Source of the DNA: an uncultured Acidimicrobiales bacterium
GTDB taxonomy: Bacteria > Actinomycetota > Acidimicrobiia > Acidimicrobiales > SZUA-35
DNA: 64,000 nucleotides
NCBI GenBank assembly: GCA_937922045.1
Contig: CAKZXA010000054.1
Span: 99,797 to 163,796, forward strand
Direction: 5' to 3'
Shown: piece after piece, positions 38,045 to 46,800 of the stretch
Layout of the letters: each line of letters begins with the position of its first letter
Numbering within the stretch: the first letter of the stretch is position 1
Notes under the pieces: model-generated
Database searches by the model: none
Told to the model about the DNA's origin: nothing
Seen by the model: the letters and a program-made list of their open reading frames with translations, nothing else
Made by a program: the position numbers and the translations under genes

Positions 38045-38749
38045 TCAACCTCCGTGTCGGTAGTTCGGCCAGGTCTCCGTGGTACCAGCAATCGTCAGTG
38101 ATTGCAGCATGGGTGGCCGAGTGAGTGGCAGCGCCCGCATGTACGGGAATCGCCTGCTGGGGGACCGACTCCCTTTCGACACTCCGGGGCCGAACGTGTG
38201 TCGCCGGGTCGGTGGACGGAGGCCGGTTTGGTCGAGCCGGACTTTCATTGCTTGGCGGGAGACGCTGAAGGTGCGAGCTAGTTCGCCGATGTCTTGGGTG
38301 CCGCCTGCCCATGCCCGTTTGAGCCAGGGTCGGGGCATCAGGAGGCATCCAGCAAAGTAGTCGCAGACGGATTCGATGTGGTCCTGACGCTCGCCGTCTG
38401 GTGCAGTGTTGTAGTGGTCGGCTTTGACAAAGGGGTGGTCGATGATGTGTTTGAACTCGTGGGCCAGGCTGAACCGTTGGCGAACGGGGGCGTCGTCACC
38501 GTTGATCAGGATTTGCCAGTATCTTCCGGTCCAGTCGGCTGCACCGGAGACGGGTAGCCCGTTGCGTAGGTTGATGCGGATTCTTGGAAGGTCGGCGATT
38601 GCTTCGACGATGTCATCAGGTTCTTCGCACTGGGATAGTCGGAGGAATTTGTAGGCCTGTTTCTCAGCGATCGGATAGGCGTGGTTGGTATGGAGGGCTG
38701 GGCCGCTCGTCATGGCCCGGAGGTGATGGAGTCGTATGTTGTTGTTCAT
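38045..38749 (-). CDS. ImmA/IrrE-family metallopeptidase
   Basis: 234 residues. The zinc motif HEFKH (97-101) is in FSLAHEFKHIIDHPF, and a later Glu in DHIESVCDYFAGCLLMP provides the third ligand region. Family members cleave phage or ICE-type repressors, or regulators of stress. It sits between the XRE regulator and the integrase in one operon, which fits control of excision. ATG 38749 follows GGAGGGACA. Confidence 0.85.
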   Translation of the reverse strand: MNNNIRLHHLRAMTSGPALHTNHAYPIAEKQAYKFLRLSQCEEPDDIVEAIADLPRIRINLRNGLPVSGAADWTGRYWQILINGDDAPVRQRFSLAHEFKHIIDHPFVKADHYNTAPDGERQDHIESVCDYFAGCLLMPRPWLKRAWAGGTQDIGELARTFSVSRQAMKVRLDQTGLRPPTRRHTFGPGVSKGSRSPSRRFPYMRALPLTRPPMLQSLTIAGTTETWPNYRHGG

Positions 38750-38788
38750 GTGGTGTCCCTCCTTTCAAAGAGTTCGCTTGGTTAGCTG

Positions 38789-39136
38789 TTAGGCATCGGT
38801 GTCTTCGTACTTCTGTTTGATGTATTCGAAGTGGCTTCTGAGTTCGTCTACGGCTTCGGCGGGCAGGTCGTATCTGGTTCGCAGGTATGGCCCGTAGCCG
38901 GGCAGGTTGGTTGCGATCTTGTAGCCAGCGAGGGTGTAGAGTTCTTCGGCGTCGATGCCGTAGAACTGGGCGAGCCGATCGAAGTTCTCTTGGGTCGGCT
39001 GTTTGACGAGACCGTTCTCCATCTTGGAGAGAAGCGAGTCATTCACGCCGGTCTCTGCGGCTACGTCACGCAGGCTGAGCTTGGCTTCTTCTCGGAGTTC
39101 GCTCAGTTTGGAACCGAGATGCGTCGTTCTTGACAT
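38789..39136 (-). CDS. XRE-family HTH transcriptional regulator
   Basis: 115 residues from ATG 39136 with AAGGAAA upstream. The N-terminal helix-turn-helix (LRDVAAETGVNDSLLSKMEN) is of the Cro/CI type. It is likely the element's repressor, and the ImmA/IrrE-like protein encoded next to it is the probable antagonist. The frame is open 24 codons further upstream, but those lack family features. Confidence 0.85.
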   Translation of the reverse strand: MSRTTHLGSKLSELREEAKLSLRDVAAETGVNDSLLSKMENGLVKQPTQENFDRLAQFYGIDAEELYTLAGYKIATNLPGYGPYLRTRYDLPAEAVDELRSHFEYIKQKYEDTDA

Positions 39137-39168
39137 AGATGTTTCCTTGTTTTGCGGCCTTATTGTCT

Positions 39169-39184
39169 CATGCTGCGCGGCATG
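39169..39184. promoter_or_regulatory. Candidate operator upstream of the XRE gene
   Basis: Inverted repeat CATGC-N6-GCATG, about 33 bp upstream of the XRE gene start. On the minus strand it falls in a 17-bp gap between TTCACG and GACAAT, a weak promoter-like pair, as an autoregulatory operator would. Confidence 0.35.
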
Positions 39185-39237
39185 CGTGAAGCGTGATATA
39201 TACAACACTTCGTTGTCACCAGAGGTGGGCTCATTCG

Positions 39238-39861
39238 CTAGGCCATGGATGGATCGAAGACGTAGATGGAGCCGTCTTTGGCTTGTCCGATGTGCATTTC
39301 GAAGTCGAGATCGCGGGCCACTGCGTCGTAGTCGATCTTGACGTATGTCTCCCAGGACGGTGGATCGACGGATACCTCAACACCGATGGCATCAGCCAGT
39401 TCTTCGGCATATTCTCGCATGGTCTCCCAGTTGCCGACGTAGGCATCGGTGAAGCTTTCGATCGCCTCGTCGGCCGGAGCGCCCAAGTAGTCAATCCAGT
39501 GGGTAACGGCTTCGCCGTGCTCGGTGATGGCGTCGGCCACCGCCTTTACACTATGGACGCTTTCGTATTCGGACAGTTGCCAGCCGCCAAAGTTGGTGTA
39601 GTCGTGGATGGCGATTTCTTCAGCGCCCGGTTCTGGGGAGCGGTTGAGCATCTCAGCGATCTGTCCGTTGATCGTTGCGAGGTCTTGGGTCGCGTCGATC
39701 CAGATGCCGTGTAAACGTCCGGCGTTGTAGTCGGCCAGCGATGCGACGTAGATGGCTGGTGGATCGGTCTCATCGTCTTCATGTCGTTCTGGGTGTGCCC
39801 CGCCGACTCGCTCTGGTGCTGGCGCGGCGCTCGGTTGGTGGCGGTGTTCTGGTGTGTTCAT
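39238..39861 (-). CDS. ardA: ArdA-type antirestriction protein
   Basis: 207 residues. The ArdA core begins IYVASLADYNAGRLHGIWID and continues EEIAIHDYTNFGGWQLSEYE; the protein is very acidic, mimicking DNA to block type I restriction enzymes and so protect the element in a new host. The first ~35 residues are a variable acidic leader. ATG 39861 follows AGGAGGAAG. Confidence 0.9.
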   Translation of the reverse strand: MNTPEHRHQPSAAPAPERVGGAHPERHEDDETDPPAIYVASLADYNAGRLHGIWIDATQDLATINGQIAEMLNRSPEPGAEEIAIHDYTNFGGWQLSEYESVHSVKAVADAITEHGEAVTHWIDYLGAPADEAIESFTDAYVGNWETMREYAEELADAIGVEVSVDPPSWETYVKIDYDAVARDLDFEMHIGQAKDGSIYVFDPSMA

Positions 39862-39904
39862 TGGTTCTTCCTCCTTTCAAGGTTGTTGATGCGGATGGTG
39901 GTTC

Positions 39905-40858
39905 TCAGGCGGTTGATTTGTGGATTCGTTGCAGCGCCAGTTGTTTGTAGATCGGGTTCAGCTCGATGCCAAGCCAGTCTCGTTTGTTGGCCTGGGCAAC
40001 GACGCCGACGGTGCCGGCGCCCATGAACGGATCGAGCACCAGGCCGGGTCGCCAGCTGGATTGGCATCCGCAGCCTTGAGACAGTCGCCGTTTCGGATTC
40101 GGGATGAGGCCGTCAACTGCAACGGCTCCGATAGTCCGTGTCAACCATGGTTGGCCACAGGTGCGACAGATCCGTTCCGGGACTGTTGCCAACACCGGCC
40201 TACGCACCAGCTCTTCAGGGAAGGTGGCGAAGTGGGCACCGTTGTATCGGCTGGTAGCGATGGTCCAGACATCGCCGGGATTCTTGCCGTTGGGGTGATG
40301 TGAGCGGCCGATCCGTGCCGATCGGAGTTGTTCTGGGGCTCGCTGTTGCCGGGTGGGTCTGGGCCTGGTGACGTGCGGAATGCGGATGGCGTCGAGATCG
40401 AAGAAGTAGGTCGGACTGCGGCTGAGCAAGAAGAGGACTTCGTGGCTGGTGGCTAGACGATCTTTGACCGAGTCCGGCAGCGGATTCGGCTTGGCCCAAA
40501 CCACCCGGTTACGGACGATCCAGCCTCTGGACATGAGCTCCAGCATCAGGCGTTCAGGCCCCCCGACGAGCGACTTGTTGACTGCCCCCATCCTTGTAGC
40601 TCGTGAGTAGCGGTCGGCAACGTTGAGCCAGACGGTGCCGCTTGGCTTGAGCACGCGGGTCAGGTCATCGAGCACGTCAGCAAGGTTGGCGACCCACTCT
40701 TCGACAGTGGCCTCTTGGCCGAGCTGTCCGGTCTGCCCATAGTTGCGGAGGGCGAAGTATGGCGGGCTGGTGATGACAGTGTCGACCGAGTCGTCCGGGA
40801 CAAGATCCAGTTGTTGCCGGACGTCGCCGAGCATGATCTGGTTACGCGGGACGGTCAT
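39905..40858 (-). CDS. DNA methyltransferase (N6-adenine/N4-cytosine, beta type)
   Basis: 317 residues. Catalytic motif IV TSPPYFALRNYG lies near the N-terminus and the SAM-binding motif I DPFMGAGTVGVVAQ near the C-terminus, the beta-class order. A CRTCG...CGC cysteine cluster lies between. No restriction endonuclease gene is adjacent, so it is an orphan enzyme, probably protecting the element. ATG 40858 overlaps the upstream stop (ATGA). Confidence 0.9.
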   Translation of the reverse strand: MTVPRNQIMLGDVRQQLDLVPDDSVDTVITSPPYFALRNYGQTGQLGQEATVEEWVANLADVLDDLTRVLKPSGTVWLNVADRYSRATRMGAVNKSLVGGPERLMLELMSRGWIVRNRVVWAKPNPLPDSVKDRLATSHEVLFLLSRSPTYFFDLDAIRIPHVTRPRPTRQQRAPEQLRSARIGRSHHPNGKNPGDVWTIATSRYNGAHFATFPEELVRRPVLATVPERICRTCGQPWLTRTIGAVAVDGLIPNPKRRLSQGCGCQSSWRPGLVLDPFMGAGTVGVVAQANKRDWLGIELNPIYKQLALQRIHKSTA

Positions 40859-41805
40859 GATGGACCCCCACTTGCCAGTACCTTGACCGCTTCGTGATGC
40901 AACACCGGCACCACCAGCTCGGCCGCCTCGATTGGTAATCGGTCAATAATCCGCAGGCATTCTTCGAGGCGTGCCTCGTCGGGCACCGTCAGCAGAACTT
41001 TCGGGAAGACACTGGTACCGCTGAGTTGGCTACCAGCTTGGAAGGCTTGGTAGTAGCCAAGTAGCTTCTGACGCAGCCGGACCGGCCGTTCGGTTGCTCG
41101 ATCTACCTCGACTGCCCAGTGGTCTCGCCAGTCTCCGATAGTGGGTCGAGTTGAAATGATTGCATCTGGTCGGACTGAGATGTCACCTTCGATGAGGTTC
41201 CAGCAGCGAGGCTCAGGCGAGAAGCGCAGCAGTTCGAGTCGTCCGTTCCGCTCGGCTGCGACCGTTTGGGCGTATAGATCTGTGACTGCCAGTGCATGTC
41301 GCAAGTACGGCCAGCTCCGGCTGGGGGGACGACGAACATTCGTCGTGCCGAACAGTCTTTGGCCGAGCAGGTCGAGAGCGAAGACGTAGCCGGACGAACC
41401 CGCACGAATGCCGCCAACACGACGAGGCAAGCGAGCCAGGAGGCCAAGCTTCGTCAGCCGATTGAGCACGTTCGATCGTTGCCGTGCCCGGGATGACGCT
41501 TTGAGCTGGTCGAAATGCAGCTCCTCCAAATGCATGCTGCTAGCCACGGTGACCATGCCGAGGGTGTCGATAATGGCCAGGTCACGCTCGCTGAGCTGTG
41601 GTCGAATCGCCTGCACCGCGGCCGCTGTGGCGTAGGGCCGTCGAGGAGTTGCGCCAGTCCTTTCATTACCTGATCTGGCGTAACTGTCACCGTCGAAGTG
41701 CCGCTTGAAATGCGGCTTCTTGACGAATCTGACTCGACACGACCGGTAGGGCGACCGGAAGGCCGCTTGTAGGCACTCATGACGCCCTCCCATCGCTCGG
41801 TTCAC
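40855..41805 (-). CDS. Replication-relaxation family protein
   Basis: 316 residues as drawn from GTG 41805. The central part (LSERDLAIIDTLGMVTVASS, then HLEELHFDQL) resembles the replication-relaxation family, a winged-helix protein acting with relaxases in actinobacterial elements. The N-terminus is doubtful: a strong Shine-Dalgarno (GGGAGGG, minus strand 41791-41785) precedes ATG 41780, which opens a different frame of 108 codons. The gene may begin there and carry a frameshift near 41.6 kb, or begin at GTG 41805 or ATG 41793. Confidence 0.65.
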   Translation of the reverse strand: MNRAMGGRHECLQAAFRSPYRSCRVRFVKKPHFKRHFDGDSYARSGNERTGATPRRPYATAAAVQAIRPQLSERDLAIIDTLGMVTVASSMHLEELHFDQLKASSRARQRSNVLNRLTKLGLLARLPRRVGGIRAGSSGYVFALDLLGQRLFGTTNVRRPPSRSWPYLRHALAVTDLYAQTVAAERNGRLELLRFSPEPRCWNLIEGDISVRPDAIISTRPTIGDWRDHWAVEVDRATERPVRLRQKLLGYYQAFQAGSQLSGTSVFPKVLLTVPDEARLEECLRIIDRLPIEAAELVVPVLHHEAVKVLASGGPS

Positions 41806-43954
41806 GCCCTACCTTCGTAACCTTGGACGTCCGTTGTCGACGGTCCATAGCAGCGTGAATGCCTTCGATGTCCCTACCCCAACGTTCACGCGACGCCTCC
41901 CGCAAACGCTGGGCCTGGCTTGGAATCGCCGGCACGAGGTTGCGTGTCAGCCCGGTTGTCGGCGGCTGGATCTGCCCGCTAGCAGACAGTCGCAGGGCAA
42001 CCTCGTAGGCCTGCAATCCTTCGAGATCCGTTGCGGCTAGGTACGGCTTGAAGTCGGGGCTTAGGCTGCGGGCATCATCATGGCCGAGCCGGAAAACGAC
42101 CCGTGAGCGGGCGTTGGCCAGCACGGCTGACTTGAGTTCGCTCGGCAGTTGGCCGAGGTGTTGGTGGGCCAGAGTCAGTCCCACTCCAAGTCCACGGGCT
42201 TGAGCCAACATGTCCCCGACGTCGATAGGCAGACGGAGAAAGTCTTGTACCTCGTCGATGATCACCATGGCTGGACGGCGTCGATCTTGAGAGATAGCTG
42301 CTCGCTGGAGTGTGGCCTGCCAGAGTTGGGCGACTATCAATGAACCGAGCAGCTGCGAGGCGTCACGGCCGATCAGGCCGGAGTTGAGCGTCACCAGTAG
42401 CACCTGTCGTCTGGCCAGCACCTGATTCATCTGTAGTCCACCGGTCTGGCCGACGACGTGACGCAGGCGGGGCCGCATCGTGAAGGCGCGCAGCTTGTTC
42501 AGGATTGGTGAAATGGCCTGACTGCGCTCACCATCGCTGAGACCCTCGAACCAGGCCCAGAACGAAGCCAGCACTGGGTCACGCTCAGGCAACTGCTTAA
42601 GCACGTGCCGTCGAAACGGCGGCTTGGTCAGAAGCGCCGGTACCTCGCAGATCGTGTAGGCCTCGTCGGCTGCTACAAGCGTGCCGAGACTGGCCCGAAG
42701 AATGTCGTCGCTCCGCGGACCCCAGAACGCTCGGTAAAGCTCGTGGAAGACACCGACGATTGACTCGACCACCAACTCACGTGTCTCGCCATTGTGATCG
42801 AGCAGGTTGATCCCTATCGGTCGAGACTCGTCCGTTGGATCGAGCACGATGATGCGGTCGTGATCTTTCAGCTCGACTCGGCCGAGGATGTCTTCGACCA
42901 GATCGCCCTTTGGATCGATGACGATGACGCCGTCGCCAGCTGCGATGTCCTGGAGAGCGAGATTGGCCAACAGGTAAGACTTGCCCGAGCCGGTCGGTCC
43001 GACGACGTGAAGATGTTGCAGCCGATCCTTGGCGGACAGGGCTATCTCTCGATGCGACTTAGTGTCGTTGGAGTCGGCCAGGACGCGACCACGGCTTGGG
43101 ATGCTTCCAGCTACTGGTAGCGTCCGAGCATGTCCACGCTCCAGGCCAGGCATCACTCCAACGTCGACTGGCCAGCCGATGAGGGCGGACAGTTCATCGG
43201 TGTTGAGTAGTACTGGCCAGTGCAGCCAGGGAAGGTGTCGTCGGTTGAGACGGTGAGCTGCCTCAGCCGAGGACAGGAGGCGGTAACGAACTCCGACGCC
43301 GGGACGGTTGTTGGAGCCCAGCGCTCCTAAACATCGCTGGATAAGTTGACGTCGTCTGGGACGGGTCTCTGCGGTGACGGCCAACCGCCCGATGGCTTCG
43401 ACCAATGGCTGAGCCCGTTTCGCTGTCGCCTCCTTGGTGCGGTCAGCCGGGCCATTCTTCGGGCCGACGATGTAGTCCAGCGGCGAGCGCTCGGCTGGCT
43501 TGGATTGTTGAACTCGCTGGACCGGGCGGACTCGCCTGGCTTGTCTCAGCGTCCATTGCAGCCGGACCGTTTCGTCAGCCTTTAAGTCGTGTACCGCACT
43601 AAACAGTGCCGTCGACGATGAACCCGGAGCATCGGTGCGCAGGGGCCGTTCGTAGGTGCTGAGCTTGAATTCAATACCCTGGCTGAAATCCGGTCGATCT
43701 AGTTCGGCCGTCTCGATACGAAGACCAGGAACGACGGTCCTCAATGTCTGGTTGATGACATCCGCTTGCACGTCGTTGGCGACAACGTGATGAGCAATGT
43801 GGCCGGGAGTGGCTGTTGTCTCCAGAATCAGGACGCCGTCTCGTCCGAGCGCCGTAGCAGACGCCAGCGCCTGCGACGTAGCCTTGGCATCCAGGTCTGC
43901 TGGGAACGATAGACGTGAGCGTCGCCAGGCGATAGCTGGTAACAGACCGCTCAT
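41777..43954 (-). CDS. VirD4/TraM-like DNA-transfer ATPase
   Basis: 725 residues from ATG 43954, with GGAGG close upstream. Walker A is VVGPTGSGKSYLLANLAL, Walker B is MVIIDEVQDFLRL, and sensor-type segments follow (GVGLTLAHQHLGQLP). It is a type IV secretion coupling or DNA-pumping ATPase that moves the element's DNA during transfer. No transmembrane helix is evident, unlike classical VirD4. The likely upstream operon gene is reduced to a remnant. Confidence 0.85.
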   Translation of the reverse strand: MSGLLPAIAWRRSRLSFPADLDAKATSQALASATALGRDGVLILETTATPGHIAHHVVANDVQADVINQTLRTVVPGLRIETAELDRPDFSQGIEFKLSTYERPLRTDAPGSSSTALFSAVHDLKADETVRLQWTLRQARRVRPVQRVQQSKPAERSPLDYIVGPKNGPADRTKEATAKRAQPLVEAIGRLAVTAETRPRRRQLIQRCLGALGSNNRPGVGVRYRLLSSAEAAHRLNRRHLPWLHWPVLLNTDELSALIGWPVDVGVMPGLERGHARTLPVAGSIPSRGRVLADSNDTKSHREIALSAKDRLQHLHVVGPTGSGKSYLLANLALQDIAAGDGVIVIDPKGDLVEDILGRVELKDHDRIIVLDPTDESRPIGINLLDHNGETRELVVESIVGVFHELYRAFWGPRSDDILRASLGTLVAADEAYTICEVPALLTKPPFRRHVLKQLPERDPVLASFWAWFEGLSDGERSQAISPILNKLRAFTMRPRLRHVVGQTGGLQMNQVLARRQVLLVTLNSGLIGRDASQLLGSLIVAQLWQATLQRAAISQDRRRPAMVIIDEVQDFLRLPIDVGDMLAQARGLGVGLTLAHQHLGQLPSELKSAVLANARSRVVFRLGHDDARSLSPDFKPYLAATDLEGLQAYEVALRLSASGQIQPPTTGLTRNLVPAIPSQAQRLREASRERWGRDIEGIHAAMDRRQRTSKVTKVGREPSDGRAS

Positions 43955-44028
43955 GCGGCCTCCTTGCCGTCTGGCTCGGAGGCATCCGGGGTGTGCTGGT
44001 TGCCCGGATTGTCTTCGGATTCGTCGCG
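43951..44028 (-). pseudogene. C-terminal remnant of a lost mobile-element gene
   Basis: A start-less frame of 25 codons ending at the ATGA overlap with the coupling ATPase start. It encodes a hydrophilic tail rich in Glu, Asp, Asn and Pro, ending SEPDGKEAA. Stops in the same frame lie immediately upstream at 44029-44031 and 44035-44040. The overlap is what a cotranslated upstream gene would leave, so I infer a deletion or insertion junction at about 44.03 kb. Confidence 0.5.
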
Positions 44029-44037
44029 TCATGGTTA

Positions 44038-44940
44038 TCACAATGACGTCGTTTCGTGTCTTTCCACATTTGCCTGATAACTCTGGCGATCTGCCGTTTG
44101 TGGGCTCATCAGGCTGGTTTTGATGAAGCTCGCGCCAAAGACAACGGGGAGACTGGCCAGCGCCGCCCCAAGGCGCCGGTCGAAGCGCGTCGCGAATGAC
44201 GCGACACTGCTCGTCGACTCTCTATCGGGGCTATACACAGACTCGAGATCCAGCCCAACCGATCTGGCTGCTCTCAAGTAATCAGTCACATCATGGGGAT
44301 AATGCCTCGCTAGCTTGTAATAGTCTCTTCCAGCCGACAAGACACGATGCTGGCCGAGCATCGAAAAGATCGGATGAGGATCTGCCACCAAACACAGCCC
44401 ACCTGGTCGCAGTACCCGGCCCACCTCAGCAAACGCCGATTCGACGCTCTCGAGTTGACAAAACACGTTTAGGACGACAACAGCGTCGGCTGTGCCCTCA
44501 TGGAACGGCAATGCCTCGATCGACCCGCAAATCCCCGAGGTTTCAGAACTGGACTTCAGGAGCTGGCGGTTCAGCTCAAGGCCAATGGCTCGATATCCTT
44601 CTCCGGCCATACGAGACGTTGTAATTCCGGGACCAGATCCAAGGTCTAGGACCGTGGACCCACGAGGCAGCGAGGAAAGGCGGGAAAATGCGAAAGTATG
44701 AGACTCTCGCAAAATCAGATCGTTCGAGTTCCCCCTGGTACTAGATTCATCGGGCTCCCAGTCTTCATCATCTATAAAACTGACGGCACGTCGATTGGCA
44801 TATATGCGGTTCTCGCTAGCTGCCATTTTGGTAATAAAATCGACGAAATAATCGGCATCGTCCTCTGGCCCATCAAAGCATGACCGGAGGAGAGCTAGTC
44901 CGGCTAATCCCAGTATGTAATGCCGAAGAGTTGTTTCCAT
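44038..44940 (-). CDS. Class I SAM-dependent methyltransferase, cluster tailoring
   Basis: 300 residues. Motif I is VLDLGSGPGITTSRMAGEGY, with IGLELNRQLL and a carrier-like VVLNVFCQLESVE and VLRPGG. The first ~80 residues are an extra N-terminal segment. It is the last gene of the leftward biosynthetic arm, ending 83 bp before the mobile-element ATPase, and presumably methylates the product or an intermediate. Confidence 0.8.
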   Translation of the reverse strand: METTLRHYILGLAGLALLRSCFDGPEDDADYFVDFITKMAASENRIYANRRAVSFIDDEDWEPDESSTRGNSNDLILRESHTFAFSRLSSLPRGSTVLDLGSGPGITTSRMAGEGYRAIGLELNRQLLKSSSETSGICGSIEALPFHEGTADAVVVLNVFCQLESVESAFAEVGRVLRPGGLCLVADPHPIFSMLGQHRVLSAGRDYYKLARHYPHDVTDYLRAARSVGLDLESVYSPDRESTSSVASFATRFDRRLGAALASLPVVFGASFIKTSLMSPQTADRQSYQANVERHETTSL

Positions 44941-45017
44941 TTTAGATCAAAATCCAGTACCACTTTGTCACGATTTGACTCATCACGCAACCATCTCTAC
45001 ACGATGGTGTAGTCGCG

Positions 45018-45296
45018 TTATGTCGTTTCGTCCTGCTGATAATCCGAAGTGCTGTTCATCAGCGATTCGACAACGGCCCAAAGACTTCCTGCCGTCTCAA
45101 ACGTTTCTGCGGAGAGCAATTCATCAGGGAATACTACGTCGAATGTCATCTCGATATCGATCATAAGTTGTATGACAGCAACGGAGTCGAGGCCCAACTC
45201 AGTCAGCGGCCGATCAAACTGAATCTCATCGCCATTGTCGATAGAAATGTAGTTGTCCAAAACGCTACGAAACTTGTCCTTCTGCTTCGTCGACAT
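45018..45296 (-). CDS. Free-standing acyl/peptidyl carrier protein
   Basis: 92 residues with the phosphopantetheine attachment motif LGLDSVAVIQL, Ser38 being the modified residue. It should carry the unit activated by the adjacent adenylation enzyme as a thioester. The gene lies downstream of the adenylation gene and upstream of the methyltransferase gene. Confidence 0.9.
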   Translation of the reverse strand: MSTKQKDKFRSVLDNYISIDNGDEIQFDRPLTELGLDSVAVIQLMIDIEMTFDVVFPDELLSAETFETAGSLWAVVESLMNSTSDYQQDETT

Positions 45297-45351
45297 ATGT
45301 TTGCCCTTCCTATTTCATCATTTACAAGTCGAACAATGGCCTGTCAAATTC

Positions 45352-46800
45352 TCATTCAAGAAGGTCCTCACATCGCGCAATGTTCAATTTTCCAGTTCCG
45401 TTTCTCGGCAACTCTTCGACAAGTTCGATCTTCGAAATCGTGAGCCCGGCCGGCAGGCGACGCAGCAGAAGCTGGCGCACCTCTCTAATTGTCAACGAAC
45501 ATCGCTCAACAGCTAGCAAGAGTTCGCCGGCGCGGTAGGACACATAACAGTCGCAAGACAGGATGGTGCCTGCCTTCATCTCGATTTCGGCAAGATTTAC
45601 CAATGTGCCGCGCCACTTGACTGATCTGTCGGATCTGCCGATGATCTCGATTCCACCAGCAGTCGACCTGGCAACATCGTCGGTCAGAATAGCGACTCGT
45701 TGCCTCGACTTTATCTTCTGGCTGATTGTCTCCAGAGAACCGTCAGGGCGCCGTCGCACCACACTGAGCGCAGCTGCGGCAGTGAAGACCGAGAGGCGCC
45801 CCAGGTCGCCCGACCGTTCCTCGGCAGCGACAATGGACGGTTGACAACCAGGTGCAGATCGATCCAGCACAACTGACTCACCGGTCGGCCGATTACTTGT
45901 TATGTCCAACCTGCGGTACAGCAGGAATCCGGCCGCCTCGGCAAGCCCGTACGTCGCCACCACCTGGGGAGCCGCCCCGGTCGCTGCGGATATCTTGGCC
46001 GGAAGATCAGACGGCAGTCGATCGCCTCCGAATCCCAGGAATCGCAACCATGGCAATCGTGTCTTGCGTCGGATTGAATCGAGCAGGAGCATTTGGCCGA
46101 CAACCGGTACCATTCGCATGGAGGTAACCCGTTCATCAATGCACAACTGCGACAAACTGAGCGCCTCGCTGCGACTTGGCAACACCAGGCACGCCCCTGC
46201 TGAATGAGCAATAATGGCATTGGTCAGAGCCAGGTCAGCCGTTGGGTTACTTGCCTCAAGCCATCGGTCCTCTTCACTTATACAAAACTCGTCCGACACC
46301 CATTCGACGAAATCATGAAGAGCGGACAGGTCGACTTCAGCGACTTTGGGCGACCCGAGTGTGCCTGACGTCATAGTAAAGAGACTGCCCGTCGATAGAA
46401 GTTCGAGATCGCCCGAGGCGCTGCAATCCGGCGAGGAAACCACTGCCACATCGCCAGACTGACGAACTGAACCAACGTCGAATATGATCAGATCAGGTTT
46501 TAACGCATCGATTGTGTCCAACCAAGAACTCGTCTCCAAGCTGTTGCTTATGAACCCTCCGTGCACCCCGCCAGCCAGGCATGCCCACAAATAGGCGTAA
46601 AAGTCGAGGCCGGCGGGGCCGACGTAGATTGTTCGTGGCTTGGCGAACATACTTGTTTCGACGAGAGCTTGAAACGACCGAATTCTACTGATGAGATCGC
46701 GATACAGGAAGGTCACACCACACGGATCACGAATGGCAGGGCGATCCAGCCAGGTCGTCCACCTGGCAACCGTGGCGGTAAACGGCGAACCCGAGATCAA
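45352..46800 (-). CDS. Free-standing adenylation (AMP-forming) enzyme
   Basis: 482 residues. Core motifs: FTMTSGTLGSPK (A3), ATYGLAEAAG (A5), TDDVAR in place of YRTGD (A7), GRSDRSVKWRG (A8) and PRNGTGKL with the catalytic Lys (A10). The usual FDxS of A4 is replaced by PTADLALTNAI, so the substrate cannot be read from the standard code. It probably loads a carboxylic or amino acid on the adjoining carrier protein. TTG 46800 overlaps the ACAD stop (TTGA). Confidence 0.83.
   Translation of the reverse strand: MISGSPFTATVARWTTWLDRPAIRDPCGVTFLYRDLISRIRSFQALVETSMFAKPRTIYVGPAGLDFYAYLWACLAGGVHGGFISNSLETSSWLDTIDALKPDLIIFDVGSVRQSGDVAVVSSPDCSASGDLELLSTGSLFTMTSGTLGSPKVAEVDLSALHDFVEWVSDEFCISEEDRWLEASNPTADLALTNAIIAHSAGACLVLPSRSEALSLSQLCIDERVTSMRMVPVVGQMLLLDSIRRKTRLPWLRFLGFGGDRLPSDLPAKISAATGAAPQVVATYGLAEAAGFLLYRRLDITSNRPTGESVVLDRSAPGCQPSIVAAEERSGDLGRLSVFTAAAALSVVRRRPDGSLETISQKIKSRQRVAILTDDVARSTAGGIEIIGRSDRSVKWRGTLVNLAEIEMKAGTILSCDCYVSYRAGELLLAVERCSLTIREVRQLLLRRLPAGLTISKIELVEELPRNGTGKLNIARCEDLLE

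Larger units (their letters stand above)
36312..44028 (-). mobile_element. Integrated element (IME/ICE-like), right border not resolved
   Basis: Seven co-directional genes of mobile-element type lie between tRNA-Val and 43954: serine recombinase, ImmA/IrrE peptidase, XRE regulator, ArdA, DNA methyltransferase, replication-relaxation protein and coupling ATPase. No relaxase or type IV secretion pore gene is seen, so the element is either partial or mobilisable by others. A remnant at 43951-44028 shows that at least one further operon gene was lost. The biosynthetic genes that follow may be cargo. Confidence 0.75.

Noticed and set aside
38043..38348. N-terminal extension of the recombinase
   Set aside because: The region is coding for the ImmA/IrrE-like protein in another frame, and ATG 38042 has a strong Shine-Dalgarno and the resolvase start.
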